This document shows positions 22,601 through 35,142 of a stretch of 64,000 nucleotides of DNA, piece after piece (the stretch's first letter is position 1; the number at the start of each line of letters is the position of its first letter). This stretch comes from Cinnamomum chago (Eukaryota > Streptophyta > Magnoliopsida > Laurales > Lauraceae). The stretch is from NCBI GenBank assembly GCA_038049695.1, contig CP142453.1:21084001-21148000 (forward strand). The letters are read 5' to 3'. The translations under genes and the position numbers were made by a program. The notes beneath the pieces were generated by a model. It had not been told where the DNA came from and did not search any database. It saw only the letters and a program-made list of their open reading frames with translations.

Positions 22601-24369
22601 GTGACCAAAATGAACTCTCGTTTCCAATGTGCACTAGAAAACATCATCTTTGCATTTATAATGGAAAACTGCTAACCATCTATAATTTAGTAAAAGTCAT
22701 CTTTAATATTGATCTTATATCCTTCTCTTAAAGTAGTCCAGAAACTTTATACCGCAAAAAAATGTAGTCCTGAAACATTAAAACCATTTGAGAGAAACTG
22801 AGGACCAGTCTTGAGTTTGAATTTGAATATTCTTTTTCTTCATTATAAAAATCTTGGAATGGTCACCAAACTTTGTTGTTGAACATGAGTAGTCATCTGG
22901 CTGTGGAATTAACTTCTTATTGCCACATGTACGGTCATTGTATCCTCAATAAAATTCTTTAATGAGTATCACCTGAAAATTTATACACAAAAGGATGAGA
23001 TTTTGCAGTTCTCTCAACTATATCTTTACTGGCATAAGTTGCATACTCATCAACAGTTCGTTTCCTGTCAAATTCACTTCAATAAAAGACTAATTATTAC
23101 CAAGAAAGAAAGAAAGAAAAAGCATTACATATAGTGTTTACCTCTTTGGGAATCACTTTTCCTTCCAACTGACATCTATGCCTTGTGTATGATCACATGC
23201 ACATCCTCCATTAGATGCTCACCTCCTTCCATGAAAAGAGTTGTTTTGATAATCTCCATTGCTATCATCAGTTGTAAGTTTGCTTCCACCCCTTCTACCT
23301 CACACTGATCATATTCCCTCTTGAGAATATCCATCAACAAGAGGGGAAAAAATTTTGAAGACCTTCCTCACTGACAGATGCTAATGTATCATTTGCTATG
23401 CACAGCTAAAGAAACAATCAATTCATCATTGATATATCATCAAATATTCTTAGATTAGTCAACTGAATACAACATGCCCAAAATTTGTGAACACACGAAT
23501 AAGAAATTTAATCCAGGACTATTGTAGAAAATCATATGCATTCCATATGATTAGGGTTGTTCCTGTAAATAATTACATAGTTTCAAGGGAGCTTCTTGGT
23601 AATTTTGTTAACATCAATAAGTTCATAGAATAGAGGGCCAGGGATCTAAAGGGATCCATTGAAACCGTCCTCTCTTCTTTCACTCTTCATCTCTCTACCT
23701 CTCCTAACTTTTTTCCGTTGCTTTCTTTCAACAAGATTTCCACCAAAGGGATTGTTGTCACTAGCTATAAATCCTTGATCAGTGATCCCACAGTACCAGT
23801 CCCCTGTGATTGTTGTTACCATTAACCTCCATCAGTAAAAAGCCAGCCCCAATGTATTTTTGGACGGTTGGATGCAAAAATTAATTTTTTAAAGAAATCT
23901 TTGCCACTATATAAGATTAGCAGTTTAAAATACCTTTCAGATGACAAGAAGCAATCAAAGCACTGCCATGGACATCCACATGGTCAGTCCAATGCAATAG
24001 CCAGTAGGACATGGAAGGAATGGGCCTCTCTTTTTTCTTTCTGAAATGTTGTAGTCATGGAAATAATAAAAGAATGGATAGACAATTCATTTCACTCTGC
24101 GCCTGGAGCAAAACGGGTGATGTTCCCTATTTCCATGCCTCCCAAAACATGTGGAACAACCAATTGGCTACTGTGCCAAAATATTTAACCCTGTTAAATT
24201 TAGGGTAAATTCAGACACACCAGCCCATCCAAACATCTTTCTTTAATGCATTGCTTGTTGTTCACTGCTACATGAAATGTTCCAATTCCCCTGATTCATC
24301 ATTCATTTCTGGATCAGATTCATCAGTTTGTTTGGTGTTTCTGGATTTCAAGAACCTGACAGTACAAAA

Positions 24370-24405
<36 letters not shown>

Positions 24406-25037
24406 TATGAAGTTATCAATTGAAGGCATCTTCCTCTTCTACCAGTAAGTAAATTGGAATAGAAAATACCTACCTGCCACATGTCCCACCTTCGTCTCAA
24501 GTTTTTTGCTCTCATTAAGCATGTGATGTGAGCTCTCCTTAGTCCTTAATGCTCGGCACTATCATAACCTGACACTAAAGAGTAAATGTTATGTAATCAA
24601 AGACACAGTCAAGTAAAACTGAGCACACACTGATGAATATAACTGCCTCTGTCCAGTGCCCGAGAGAGAGAGAGAGATTGTTAAACTCGACCAGAAAAAA
24701 GGGACACTGATGCATGTTCAGACCTTGTTGCGGGAAAATAAAAATAAACAAAACACTGCAGTACATTCAACAAAATGTGGTATGAATTATGATGCGTGCA
24801 AGACTATGGTTTGAGGTTGAATGTGATTCCTTCATTTATGGCTTACTCATGAACTGCAGCCTCAGGATTTTATTTTTATTTTTTTATAAAAAAATACTAA
24901 ATTTTGGGGGTATTTTTCAATTTTATTATAAAAAGTTATATTTGATCACTCTAGACAGTGGACCCATTTCCCATTAGAGTGAAGAATGGTAGGTCCCTAT
25001 TTCCTACTAGAGTTAAATTTGGCTAGTGCCCAATATG
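19640..25037. other. long intergenic stretch, few features
   Basis: AT-rich DNA with short frames lacking domains. It contains a GGGTTTGGGTTTGGG stretch near 20118, short (ATT)n and (TTA)n runs (20448, 22007) and a (TA)n tract at 24373-24401. No splice-consistent exons or promoters were recognised. Confidence 0.4.
24373..24401. repeat. (TA)n microsatellite
   Basis: About 14 uninterrupted AT/TA units. Confidence 0.9.
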
Positions 25038-25045
25038 AGTGGGAC

Positions 25046-25962
25046 TAGGGTTGTAAATGGGTCCCCGATTCTCCGATTACCCGAAGGTTCCGACCTGTTA
25101 GGTTCCGGGTTTGGGTCCTTATTTTGGTTCCGATAAGTAAATGGTTCCGGTTCCGGATCCTTTTTTTGGAACCGTTACCTAAACGGGTCCGGTTCCGGAT
25201 CCACAGTAGCTCAGACCCGTGGACCCGGACCCGACCGAATATACTCTAACCTAAATATACATTTGAGATGTTTTGCATTGGGGTGATGGCAATGTACACA
25301 TTTTTATAATGGATAATGTACACCCATTTACCAAATCAAATTACACTCACCTAGAAAATAAGCAATTACCTTAGTAAGTAGTACTTCTAGTTCAATTGAT
25401 CATTCAAATATTTTTTGGGTTCTTTGTCCTAAATTTCCTATGGTACAAATAGCACTAGTGCTCTGAACTGCCCTGCCAAACTTTTGAAATCTACCCAGGA
25501 CCAGCAACACTATATTGAAAGCTCGTTGCAATAGTTGAGTTAATTTTCACGTGCAACTCAGATGACAATGCAAATCTAATCAATTCAAGCCATAAGTAAA
25601 ATAGTGTTTGCATCGCATGGCATGGTCACTAAATAATGTATTTCCGATGCACCTGAAGCATGTTTGTAATTGATAAAATAATGGGTAACAATACACCTTT
25701 ACAAGGCACTGTTACGTATTCAATGGATCAGGATTTTTTTTTCAAACTACTGTACTGATTGGATCTATCATTAAAACTCCTTATTCCAGATTTACAAGGT
25801 AAATGGTTCTGGTTCCGGTTCCGATTAAAATTATCGGAACCGGTTCTGGAACCAGGAAACTGGTTCCGATCCGGTTCCGGGTCTGGTTCCCCCTCTTATT
25901 AAACGGTTCCGGTTCCGGGTCCACCCTGGACCCGAACCGGAACCGTCCCGTTTACAACCCTA
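25046..25962. mobile_element. non-autonomous hAT-type transposon, 917 bp
   Basis: The ends are inverted repeats TAGGGTTGTAAATGGG and CCCGTTTACAACCCTA. A perfect 8-bp duplication AGTGGGAC flanks it at 25038-25045 and 25963-25970, the length used by hAT transposases. The subterminal regions are full of short GGTTCCGG/CCGGAACC words in both orientations, as in hAT subterminal binding regions. The middle (about 25260-25790) is AT-rich and non-coding. Confidence 0.88.
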
Positions 25963-25970
25963 AGTGGGAC

Positions 25971-27181
25971 ATTTATTTCAAACGGTTAAGATTTTTAATA
26001 GGTGGGACCCACTGTTGAGCCCACAAATTAAAGATGCTCCCGTAGAAGACTTTAGGTCAATGTTGGAGCTTTCTTAGCTTACACCAGCTAAAAAATTGCT
26101 TGTCGAAAGATGACAAAGAAATGGAATAATAAAAAAAAGGGTAATTAGGTAAAACGGCTCTTTCTCAACACCTTTCTTCATTCCCCATTTCAACTCTCTT
26201 TTATAGGGTTTTTAGGATGTTTGATTCATGGTCTATACCTCAGGATTCTGAGAGTGTTTTTTTATTTTATTTTATTTTATTTTTTATAATGTTGGGAAAG
26301 GGCATTTATGTGTTGAAAGAAGAATAGAGAGATTTATTCGGACTCAACCAAGTCATTCCTGAACTGACTCAGGTCAGAGTCGAGTCAATCGAGTCAGCTC
26401 AGACTTGGCCAAGTTTTGACACCCTTGGAGAAAGGGGCCATAGGCCCACAACCTTTTTTCCCCTTTTATCGAGAGCTAACAAGATAACAAAGGAAGAAAA
26501 GAGGAAGAAGAAGAGCCATGTAGGAGCTCTAGCAGCCCTCTCGTTTCAATCAGCTCTCTCTTCCCACCCCGCACAACCCCAAACCCCACAACCACAAAGA
26601 GGTACGCTTCACCCTCTCTTCTTCTATTTCTAAAAGACAGAATAAGGCTTTGGATAGATCTTTGGGAAAAGGAGGGTTTTTTTTTTTCCTTTTGTTGTTG
26701 TTTGTTGGGGGGGCAATTTAAAAAAATAAATAAATGAAAGGACATGTTTCCACCAAAATATAGCAATTCAGACTGTTTTGACCGAAAAGGACCAAATTTC
26801 TGCATGGTTCAGCAAAACTAAATCAAAATTGACCAGTGTGTATACCTAAACGCATCAAGATTTGTGGTCATTTTGTCTGCCTACATGTTTGCCAAGGGAC
26901 TATCACTCTTTCTTCTATTTCTTCGACTACTCAGTTGCTAATCTATTCACCAGGTCTCATTAAATCAATGGGTTTTGCTGGGGTTGGACATTAAGTCCAA
27001 ATGCATCATGGGCCAAAATTTGGAAAAGAAGCCCCAGCAACACTTTCACATTAGACCCACCCATTGGGCCTAGCTCATACCATCTGGCTCATTGGGCCAA
27101 GCATCACCTAGCCCATTGGCCTTGGCCATAAGCCCACTAGTCAATTGATGGGGCCCACTTACGTCCCCTCGGATCAATCTT
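25971..27181. other. intergenic
   Basis: A GACTCGGTT/CAAGTTTTGACACCC-type degenerate repeat lies at about 26340-26430. The A/G-rich stretch 26480-26610 ending in a donor-like AGGTACGC resembles a plant 5'-UTR exon, but no coding exon could be linked to it. Confidence 0.35.
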
Positions 27182-28435
27182 AATCATCATATCATCATCA
27201 AAGCCTTTTCCTAACTATGTTGTTGTTAACTTACATGAATTCTATTTCGCCATTCCAATCTAACCTAGGAAAAATCCTTGGATAGGCTACACTAGAGGTG
27301 TTTCATGTTTGTGGCTAGGTCAAGCAAGCTAAGGCATATCCATGCCTGGCCTGACTTTAGAAAAGCAAGCCTGTATCCAGCCTAAGTCCAACACAGGCCA
27401 TTAGTGTCAAAGTCCGAGCCCCCGCCCGTTTAGTCAATATGGCCCTTGTTCGAGCTTTCTAGCAATTATTTGGACAAATTTATCACAAAATTACAAGCAC
27501 TCCCTATTTGGGCCAGGCCAAGTCGGCACAAGCTTTAGGCTTTCTATCATTTAATCCAAATATTACATGTGCCAAGATTAGATATCCAAGCTGGCCTGCG
27601 AACACTCCTAGCTCCACTTATTCAGCTATGTCCTTAGTACCATCAAATGCCCTCTTCGGCCTACCCCTTTACCTTGAGAGGCCATCAACCTACATAGAAA
27701 ATCTTCTTACCAACGCCATTGTTAGCATGTGTTGGACATATCCAAACCATCTCAATCAAGCAACTCTTAATTTATCCCCAATTGATGATGCTACCCTAAA
27801 TGCTCCCGAATGTACTCATTTCTGACTATATCTTTCAGAGTTTTACCACACATCCATCTCAACATTCTCATCTTTAATGCAGTCATTTTTTGTATGTGTT
27901 ACTTCCTAATTGAAAAACATTTTGCTCCATGGGCCATAGTTGGTTGACCACTATCTTGTAAAAAATTTCATTCAATCTTGTTGGTAAACATCGATCACAA
28001 GGTACACTAGAAGCAAGTCTCCACTTCAACCATCCATCTCTTACCCTATGTCTGACATTATCCTCAATCTCTCCATCTTTATTAATTATAAAGCCAAGTT
28101 ATTAGAAGGAATCTCTTTGTAATATTATCTCTTGAGCTTTCAATTCACATAGGAGTTACATATCTTTGCACATTCTCACTGAAGTTGCAATTCATATATT
28201 TCATCTTTGTACAACTTCTTTTAAAGCCTATGGATTCTAAAGCATCTTGCCATCTCTCAAGTTTCACATTCAAGAAATATCTCAATTTGTCCACCGACAT
28301 TATATCATTTGCAAACAACATATACCAAAGAACACCCTCTTGAATATGAGCAAATAACTTGTCCATAATCAACGTGAAAAAAGTAAAGGTGATGCAAGCC
28401 CTAGGGTGCGTGGAAGTGCCAAAGCACAATAAAGG
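27182..28435 (-). mobile_element. RTE-type LINE, reverse-transcriptase part, degenerate
   Basis: On the minus strand, 28429-28145 encodes an RTE reverse-transcriptase stretch (LIMDKLFAHIQEGVLWYMLFANDI; LERWQDALESIGFKRS-TKMKYM-CNFS). The usual catalytic (A/V)DD reads AND here. Downstream (28110-27690) the typical VRHRVRDGWLKWR...CDR and MVWIC-like blocks follow in broken frames. At 27182-27225 the 3' tail reads AAAGGCTTTGATGATGAT, the standard RTE end. The 5' half is missing. It is an old, non-functional copy, with other sequence probably inserted between about 27290 and 27650. Confidence 0.75.
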
Positions 28436-29336
28436 TTATGAAGCACGTGTCTGCAGACACTATCACGACATCTCCGCAGAAACAATCAACGAGGACGCAC
28501 CTCACAAGGGGATAAAACCCAATTCTATTAATCAATCAACTCCGATAATCCATGTCTACAATGCCAACTAAATAAATAAAAAACTTGTGCCCTAAGAAAA
28601 CTAATTAAACTAGGAAACCAATGAAATTGGAAATCTGAACATAATTACAACTCTTTAAATAAACCTAGAAACTAATAACAGATAATTAGTGAAATAAAAA
28701 GTCCTAAATTGACTTGGGCCCTACACATGTGGCCTGAGGTCTATCATGCATCAAAAGGCTAAAAGCTGACCCCTAATACAAACCTATGATCACCGGAAAT
28801 TCGCATGTCTCTCCAAAAGTAGTTCTCACACTAGTTACAACTCCATACATGCCTTTAATTATATCAATATAACCTCTTGGGATACACCCTTTATCTAAAA
28901 ATCATTAGTTCAAACCTCTAGGTGATGCAACACGGGTAGGGGAAGAGTAGCCAGACTACTCTCCAAGCCGAAGCTTAAGGAATCGCATGCCTAGGCTTCA
29001 CACCAAAGTCTACAATCCAGCAAAGGAGGAGAAAAGCACTAATTTTTATTTCAATCAACAATCCCTAAGGAAGGATTACAATCTTTTATATAGAGTTTAG
29101 AGTCCTAATCCTAATTTGGAAAGAACTCCAATCAAAATCTGCTCTAAATCACATAAAATTCACTTATTAAATATTCTCTTAAATGGAGAAACAAAACTCA
29201 TACAATTTCTCTCAAGCATTTTCAAGCATCTATTTGGATACCATTTGGCCCCATAACCTTTCATGTTTTCATTCTTGCCAATGCTTACTTCTGCTATCCT
29301 AATTTTGCAATCAAAAGGTATGTCCTGCTAACAAAG
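28436..29336. other. intergenic, unrecognised repetitive-looking DNA
   Basis: GTGATGCAA-type words occur at 28389 and 28923, and a TATATAGAG box lies at about 29087. This could be transposon debris, but ends and family could not be set. Confidence 0.3.
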
Positions 29337-29346
29337 TATCCTCTCT

Positions 29347-29636
29347 TTTTCTTTTTTTTTTATGGTAACATGTATTAATCACAAGCTTAATAATACAAAA
29401 GGATTATACTGAAAAGCAAATATATATACAACCACCACACAGGAAAAAAAAAAGCAACAAAGGGCAGTACGCTAGCTTAAGAAAAAGAAAGGAGCAGAAA
29501 TGCAAAAAGGCTACCTTAAAGCCCCAAAACAAAGGAGGAGCCCAAACTAATGGAGTACCACTTCCTTCCAATTATACATGATTGTATCTAACGAAAGACC
29601 CAAAACTTAGGAAGAGCAGAGCCACTTCCCTCCAAA
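29347..29636 (-). mobile_element. 5'-truncated LINE (L1-like 3' end) with target duplication
   Basis: The insertion starts with a T tract (the poly(A) tail on the minus strand) and, read on the minus strand, ends TTAATACATGTTACCAT plus poly(A), like plant L1 3' ends. The 10-bp sequence TATCCTCTCT flanks it at 29337-29346 and 29637-29646. No tRNA-type promoter boxes are visible, so a truncated LINE is preferred over a SINE. Confidence 0.7.
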
Positions 29637-29646
29637 TATCCTCTCT

Positions 29647-31638
29647 CATTCTTAAGCCTTCTATAAAATTTTCATTTAAGAGTTTGTTAAAATATTCTCG
29701 TTCTTTCTTTAATATCATTGTCTGTCTTCACTAAAAACTTTTGATCGCTTTGGATTGATCTAAGATTAGCACAATCTTAAGAAGATTTCTAAAATAAGCA
29801 CCTTTTTTATATGTAACAGATAGAACTAAGCATATCTAAACCTATTCCCAACTTCTTACAAAAGTGGATAAGATTGGCAACTAATCTTACAAGAGTTTAT
29901 AAGATTTGCATGTAATTAGTCTAATTCAGTTTTTGCAACCAGCAATGGTACAGGTAGGGAGCAGATTTTGTTAATATAAAATATTGATCTAGTGGGCTCC
30001 ATCATGGAATAGAACATTTCCCATCAGATGATTCTATACTAGCTATCCAAGAAAATAGGCAACTTAGGCGAATAAGATCACCAGAAAGTGGCTCCAATAT
30101 TTACTCAGTATAGGTGGGGAGTATGGGACAATACTTAATGAAACGTTTTACTATTGCATGTGGTCCCCACGTGTTTTTTTTTTTGGGGTGGGGGGTGGGC
30201 TAGAGAAGCCTGTCGTTCTTCTCTTTTATAAGGTAGTATAGATTCATAATATGAAAATATTAGCTTATCCTAGTCAGTGCATTGAATGATGCTTGTTTTT
30301 TACTCTTCTCTCTATTGACAGCTTACAGTGCTCACCTGTTGAGGATGGTAAACCGACAATACAACTGAATTTAAGTGGATGGAATCATCACAGGCTCTGA
30401 TCACTGTCTGCAACTCTTAGACCTGAGCACTGCAGAAATCAAACACCATAAGCGACAGTCAGGCATAGAAACTCAATGTTACACCACAATTATGCACCAA
30501 AATTTACTATAGGAAACATGGGAAATCCTTCTATTGAGACCTCACAAAAAGATGGCTAGGAAAAAAAGGATGAATGTCCATTTCCAATGCAAAAAAGGTC
30601 AAATAATAGATGGTTAGGAACTTCTAAATCTAGCTATATTTTGAGTGTGGCCTATCCAGAGCCTAGAATTTTGATCATGGAATTTAAGGGCCTAACTTGT
30701 ACAAATTAAAAACTCATGGCCAAGGTGTTACATTCCGCTTAATGTATTCTCCAGAGGTTAGGTGGTCATTTTTAAACTTTAGACATCATATGCACGATAA
30801 ACTAGACAAGAAATACTAGAAATCATACAAAAGCCAAAACATTAATAAACTCCTATGACTTTATTGAACAATTTGAAGTTGCAAGGGTGTCAATGTGTCA
30901 TGCCAATCGTCAGGTCCTGAGCCTGCCCCTTCACAGATAAGGTTTCAGGACTACACTACTAATCCTGTTAGGTCAGGTCACAATTGGTTAGATAAGAATT
31001 TAAACTTCAAACCTGAATAATAATCATGCCAGTCTCTGCTCAAGGTCATTTGGTCTACCGGTTCGGCCAGCAGAAATTAAGCCAAGTTGGGCCAGGACGC
31101 ACTTTTGATGATCTACACAATGTGATGGGTATCACAGTTGATGCTGCATGCCGCAAAACCATCCAAACTAGGTGGTCATAACATTCAGTGGCCTACACAG
31201 AGAGTGACCAATAAATAAAGCAACAGTTAACAGAAGGATCAAAAAATACATGGTAAGAATCTCATCCATGTAATGGGTCCATAGCAGAATGCGTGCATTA
31301 CATAAGGCCACTGGATAACCTTAGCCATCCAATTAATGGGATTTTCCACTTTTAATCTCGACTAATTGAAAGTTCCATGGTTTTAATTGCTCATTTGGTT
31401 TCCACAAATTGGACGGCTAATATTGTGTGTTTCCCCAAGTCCACATGAGCAGTTTGGATTCACCAACTGTAAAATGACTAGTAGAGTGGTAATAAATCAA
31501 GACCGTTTGGTTCAATGTTTGGCTACAGACTTTTTCACTAAAGAATATTTATGCTATATTACTTACCAAGGGTACATCAGTTTGGGAGGATCCACAACTG
31601 AACATCACATGTGAAAGCGATGTGACTCTTTTGGATGC
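29647..31638. other. intergenic, downstream of the PPR gene
   Basis: No gene or recognisable mobile element. The last 100-200 bases before 31639 are likely the 3' UTR of the PPR gene (minus strand). Confidence 0.4.
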
Positions 31639-33894
31639 TCAACCTTTCTCATCCTCATACGACTTCAAACCCAATGCAGTAAGGGTTATATCATCTGGAA
31701 AAATACCACCCTCCAACATTTTCTCATACAACTCATGTGCTTTACCCAGGTTGCCCATGTTGCGATACCCAGTGATCAGAGAAGTATAAGTTACCTTATT
31801 AGGATTTATTTCCAGTTTTGACATCTCATCAAATAACGAGACCGCCTTGTCCATCATACTCTTCTTGCAATATCCATCTATAAGACATGTGTAAGTTACA
31901 ACATCAGGCAAAAGACCACTTTGCACCATTGTGGTGAAAAGCTCCAAAGCCTTCTTTATATTTCCATGTCTACAGCATCCAGCAATAATTGATGTGTAGG
32001 CAACTGTGTCAGGCATCAGCCCCTTTTGAATCATCTCCTCAAACAAATGGAGAGCTTCCTGAATTCCATTATAATTGCAGTATCCATTGATAAGGTTTGT
32101 ATACGTGATGGTGTTGGGTGTGACACCTTCTTTTGACATCCTCGCATACAACTTACAAGCCATATCCAAGTTCAACTCTTTGGCAAAACCATTTATAAGG
32201 GTACTATAAATAACAACATCTGGAACGAGCCCCCTTTGCACCATGAATTCAAAAATCTCCAAGGCCCGCTCGGATTTCCTTTCCTTACATAGCCCATCAA
32301 TGACTGCATTATAGGTAAATAAGTTTGGAATAATACCCCGGTCAAGCATTTCATCCATAAGCTCAAAAGCTTCAAGGACAAGCCCTTCCTTGCAATAACC
32401 ATCAACAATTACTGTGCATGAAATGACATTTGGGTGTATGCCCTTTTCTGGCATATTCTTAAAAAGCTCCACAGCCTTCTCCAAGCGTCCAATTCTACAA
32501 TAGCCACATAGTAGACAGGTATAATCAAAAACATCGGGAACCAATCCATTTCCGACCATCTCCTCCAAAATCCTGTGGGCTGCATCCAAATCCCCATGCT
32601 TACAGTAACCATTGATCAAGATGTTGTACGCAGTATGGTCATGCTTAAAACCAAAATCAACAAGTTTATGGAACAAATTCAATGCAGTGTCCATCTCTCC
32701 CTTTCTACAAAGACCATCCAGAAGTGAGCTATAGCTAACAAGATTAGGCTTTACTCTATTTCTTACCATTTCATCATAAAGACTAAATCCCTGTTGTACA
32801 TTGCCTCTCTTGCAAAATCCGTCAATGAGAATGCTGTAGCTATGAACATCTGGCGACAACCCACAGTTCTTCATCTCCATCAAAACCATCTTGGCCTCGT
32901 ACAGTTGACCTTTACAACATAGCCCATGAATAACAGCATTGTAACAGTAACTATTCAAAGGCATCTCTTTGTCTCTCAACTCATGAAGTAACGTCAATGC
33001 CAATTCAGTATTTCCAGCCTTGCTAAGCCCATGAATGTATGTACTATACGTCACGACGCTTGGGCTAATATCATTCTTTTCCATTTCTGATAGAATCTCA
33101 GTGGCTTGACCCATATCTTCTCGACAGTAGAAATTCATCAAGATGGTGTAAGTGTATACATTGGGTGGAGGGCCAGAGTTCTTCATTTCATCAAACAAGC
33201 ACTGAACCACTTCAGCTTTGCTCCTCTCGACTGCACACTTGAGCATAAAGTTGCATGAGCATATGCTCAGCTTCAGTCCGATCTTCTTAGCCTGCAAGAA
33301 TGCTTCTACAGCCTGCTCAACCATCTTGGACTCCGCAAAAACCTTAATGAGAATTTGTGAAACAACAGAAGTAGTTTCGACATCATTCGACAATTCAACC
33401 AATGCAGTGGACAGTCCAAAAGCATCACAATTCACACTACTCTTGTGGTAACAAACAACCTGTCTAAGGAGGCAATACACCTCCCTTTCCATACGTGCCG
33501 ATGCAAAGATATGGACAATAACTGAAAAAACGTCAACCGAATGAGATATTCCATGCTTCTCAACTGCCTCTGAAAAGCTTATTTCCCTGACAGCTTCCCA
33601 ACTCAAAGAACGGAGTACTCTAGTTGCCAAAGTGAAGAGAGAATGACTTCTGCTGATACAAAGACTCTTCTCTTCACGATTTTCATCAGTGGCGATTACA
33701 GTTCCAGCATTTGAGTCTGAATTGAAGGTGTGGTCATCAACCAGCGACGCAGATGAAGCAGTAGAATATGCGTTAGATAAGCGTACCTTTCCAAGAAGAA
33801 GCCGTTGGAGGAATCCAAAATCTTTTCTACTCATAGATTTGGGTTTCTTGGTGCTAGGAACCCAATGAAATAAATCGAGTTGACAACAAAGCAA
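31639..33894 (-). CDS. P-class pentatricopeptide repeat (PPR) protein, 751 aa, intronless
   Basis: An uninterrupted frame encodes about 17 PPR motifs. Two are loose (about residues 120-151 and 178-211), then 15 follow in strict tandem (about 212-735), each near 35 residues with the VTYT-LI-GYCK...A--LF-EM---G--P-V pattern. No E, E+ or DYW domain follows; the protein ends 16 residues after the last repeat, so it is P-class. Such proteins bind organellar RNA to stabilise, splice or promote translation of specific transcripts. The N-terminus, from either M1 or M21 (MSRKDFGFLQRLLLGKVRLS), is basic with few acidic residues, suggesting a mitochondrial presequence. M21 (33834) gives a better presequence and may be the true start. 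Single-exon structure is usual for the family. The ortholog is not named. Confidence 0.93.
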   Translation of the reverse strand: MLCCQLDLFHWVPSTKKPKSMSRKDFGFLQRLLLGKVRLSNAYSTASSASLVDDHTFNSDSNAGTVIATDENREEKSLCISRSHSLFTLATRVLRSLSWEAVREISFSEAVEKHGISHSVDVFSVIVHIFASARMEREVYCLLRQVVCYHKSSVNCDAFGLSTALVELSNDVETTSVVSQILIKVFAESKMVEQAVEAFLQAKKIGLKLSICSCNFMLKCAVERSKAEVVQCLFDEMKNSGPPPNVYTYTILMNFYCREDMGQATEILSEMEKNDISPSVVTYSTYIHGLSKAGNTELALTLLHELRDKEMPLNSYCYNAVIHGLCCKGQLYEAKMVLMEMKNCGLSPDVHSYSILIDGFCKRGNVQQGFSLYDEMVRNRVKPNLVSYSSLLDGLCRKGEMDTALNLFHKLVDFGFKHDHTAYNILINGYCKHGDLDAAHRILEEMVGNGLVPDVFDYTCLLCGYCRIGRLEKAVELFKNMPEKGIHPNVISCTVIVDGYCKEGLVLEAFELMDEMLDRGIIPNLFTYNAVIDGLCKERKSERALEIFEFMVQRGLVPDVVIYSTLINGFAKELNLDMACKLYARMSKEGVTPNTITYTNLINGYCNYNGIQEALHLFEEMIQKGLMPDTVAYTSIIAGCCRHGNIKKALELFTTMVQSGLLPDVVTYTCLIDGYCKKSMMDKAVSLFDEMSKLEINPNKVTYTSLITGYRNMGNLGKAHELYEKMLEGGIFPDDITLTALGLKSYEDEKG

Positions 33895-35142
33895 TCACCC
33901 ATCCGACTCCACTTCAAAAACCCGCATCCATATCTACCAATTACTCCAAAACAAATGTGAGTTCTGCGGCCTAAATAGATATCTACTAACAAAGTGAGAG
34001 CTTTCCATTTCCGCATGACGGTAAACAAATACCCATCAGACCATACAACAAAAATTACATCCAAACACCAAAAATAATCCTTCAACTGAACTAGTTCTTG
34101 AAAAAAACTTGAAACTTTCCAATCAAAGTCCTCCCAAATTTACAGTAAGCGTACAGTTTATGACATTAGCACTGAATGGCGTACTTTAAAACATACCAAG
34201 CAATAAACCCCTTGCTATACATCAGAAACCCACAGCAAATCGAAGAAATTATCATGTAAGATAAGAACAATTCCAATACAAACTCCCAATGGATTACATG
34301 AAAATGCTAGCTAAGAAGGAGAGATAGAAGGCAAAAAAAAAAAAAAAAAAAACCCCAGAAAGGAGTAAGCTAAGAAGGTTGAGAAAAACCTTACTTTACT
34401 GCAGTTGGCTTGTAGAGAAGGAAAAATCCAATCTTTATGGAGAAATCGGTCTAGGGTTTTAGGGAGAAATGAGAATACAGGGTTTTGTGCCGTTTGGGTA
34501 GAAACAGAAAGAAGGATACAAGGAAAAGAAAGGTTTTATTTTGAAAGAGATTTCACTTGCTATTGTATATGCGGCAAGAGTAACGAAATTATGTTTATGC
34601 ACCTGGGTCCTGCATTTTTTTCTATCTATTTTGGGAAGGCCCAAGGGCTAGGGCTAGGGCTAGGCCTAGGGTGGACAATGGACCCAGGTCCGGCCCAAAT
34701 CTGCCAGATCCCGAATCTGATCAAATGGATTTGGGCCGACGTGCAGGCTTAGTCGTGGGGCTGTCAATGTATGAAGCCTAGCTTGTGAGGCTCAATCGGG
34801 CTCGATTCAAGCTTGACTTGTGAGGTCATCAAGCCGAGCTTGTACAATTCGAGCTAGAGTTAGGGTTTCTTCTTGTAAATAGGCCAGAGCTCAACTCTGT
34901 TAAGGGCTTGGCTCTAGCTCAAGCTTGAACCTGGCTTGATGATTAACATGTTTAGTGATCCCAAGTACCCAAGCCCAAGTTTAAGCTCAAGCTTGGTTTG
35001 TGAATGGAACAAAGGTATGTAAGATTGAAATAAGCCAGTTCCAAGACCGAACTTGAGCTTGGTAAATGAAGCCAAGATCACTCCTTGAGTTCCAAGTCAA
35101 GCTTAAGTTGAGATCGAGATGTGGATCAGGCAGTCAAGACTA
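33895..35142. other. 5' flank of the PPR gene and intergenic DNA
   Basis: Minus-strand leader and promoter are expected here. No clear TATA box was chosen. A GGGCTAGGGCTAGGG tract lies near 34646, and 34750-35140 is rich in AAGCTTGAGC/GCTCGGCTTG words, probably a degenerate repeat into which the next MITE inserted. Confidence 0.4.

Noticed and set aside
26476-26805. 109-residue minus-strand frame and a possible 5'-UTR exon on the plus strand
   Set aside because: No domain, and no coding exon could be joined to the donor-like site.
27508-27825. 105-residue plus-strand frame
   Set aside because: It overlaps the antisense of the degenerate RTE LINE and has no domain.
34640-34675. GGGCTAGGGCTAGGG tract as an interstitial telomere
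   Set aside because: The unit does not match TTTAGGG, and only about three copies are present.
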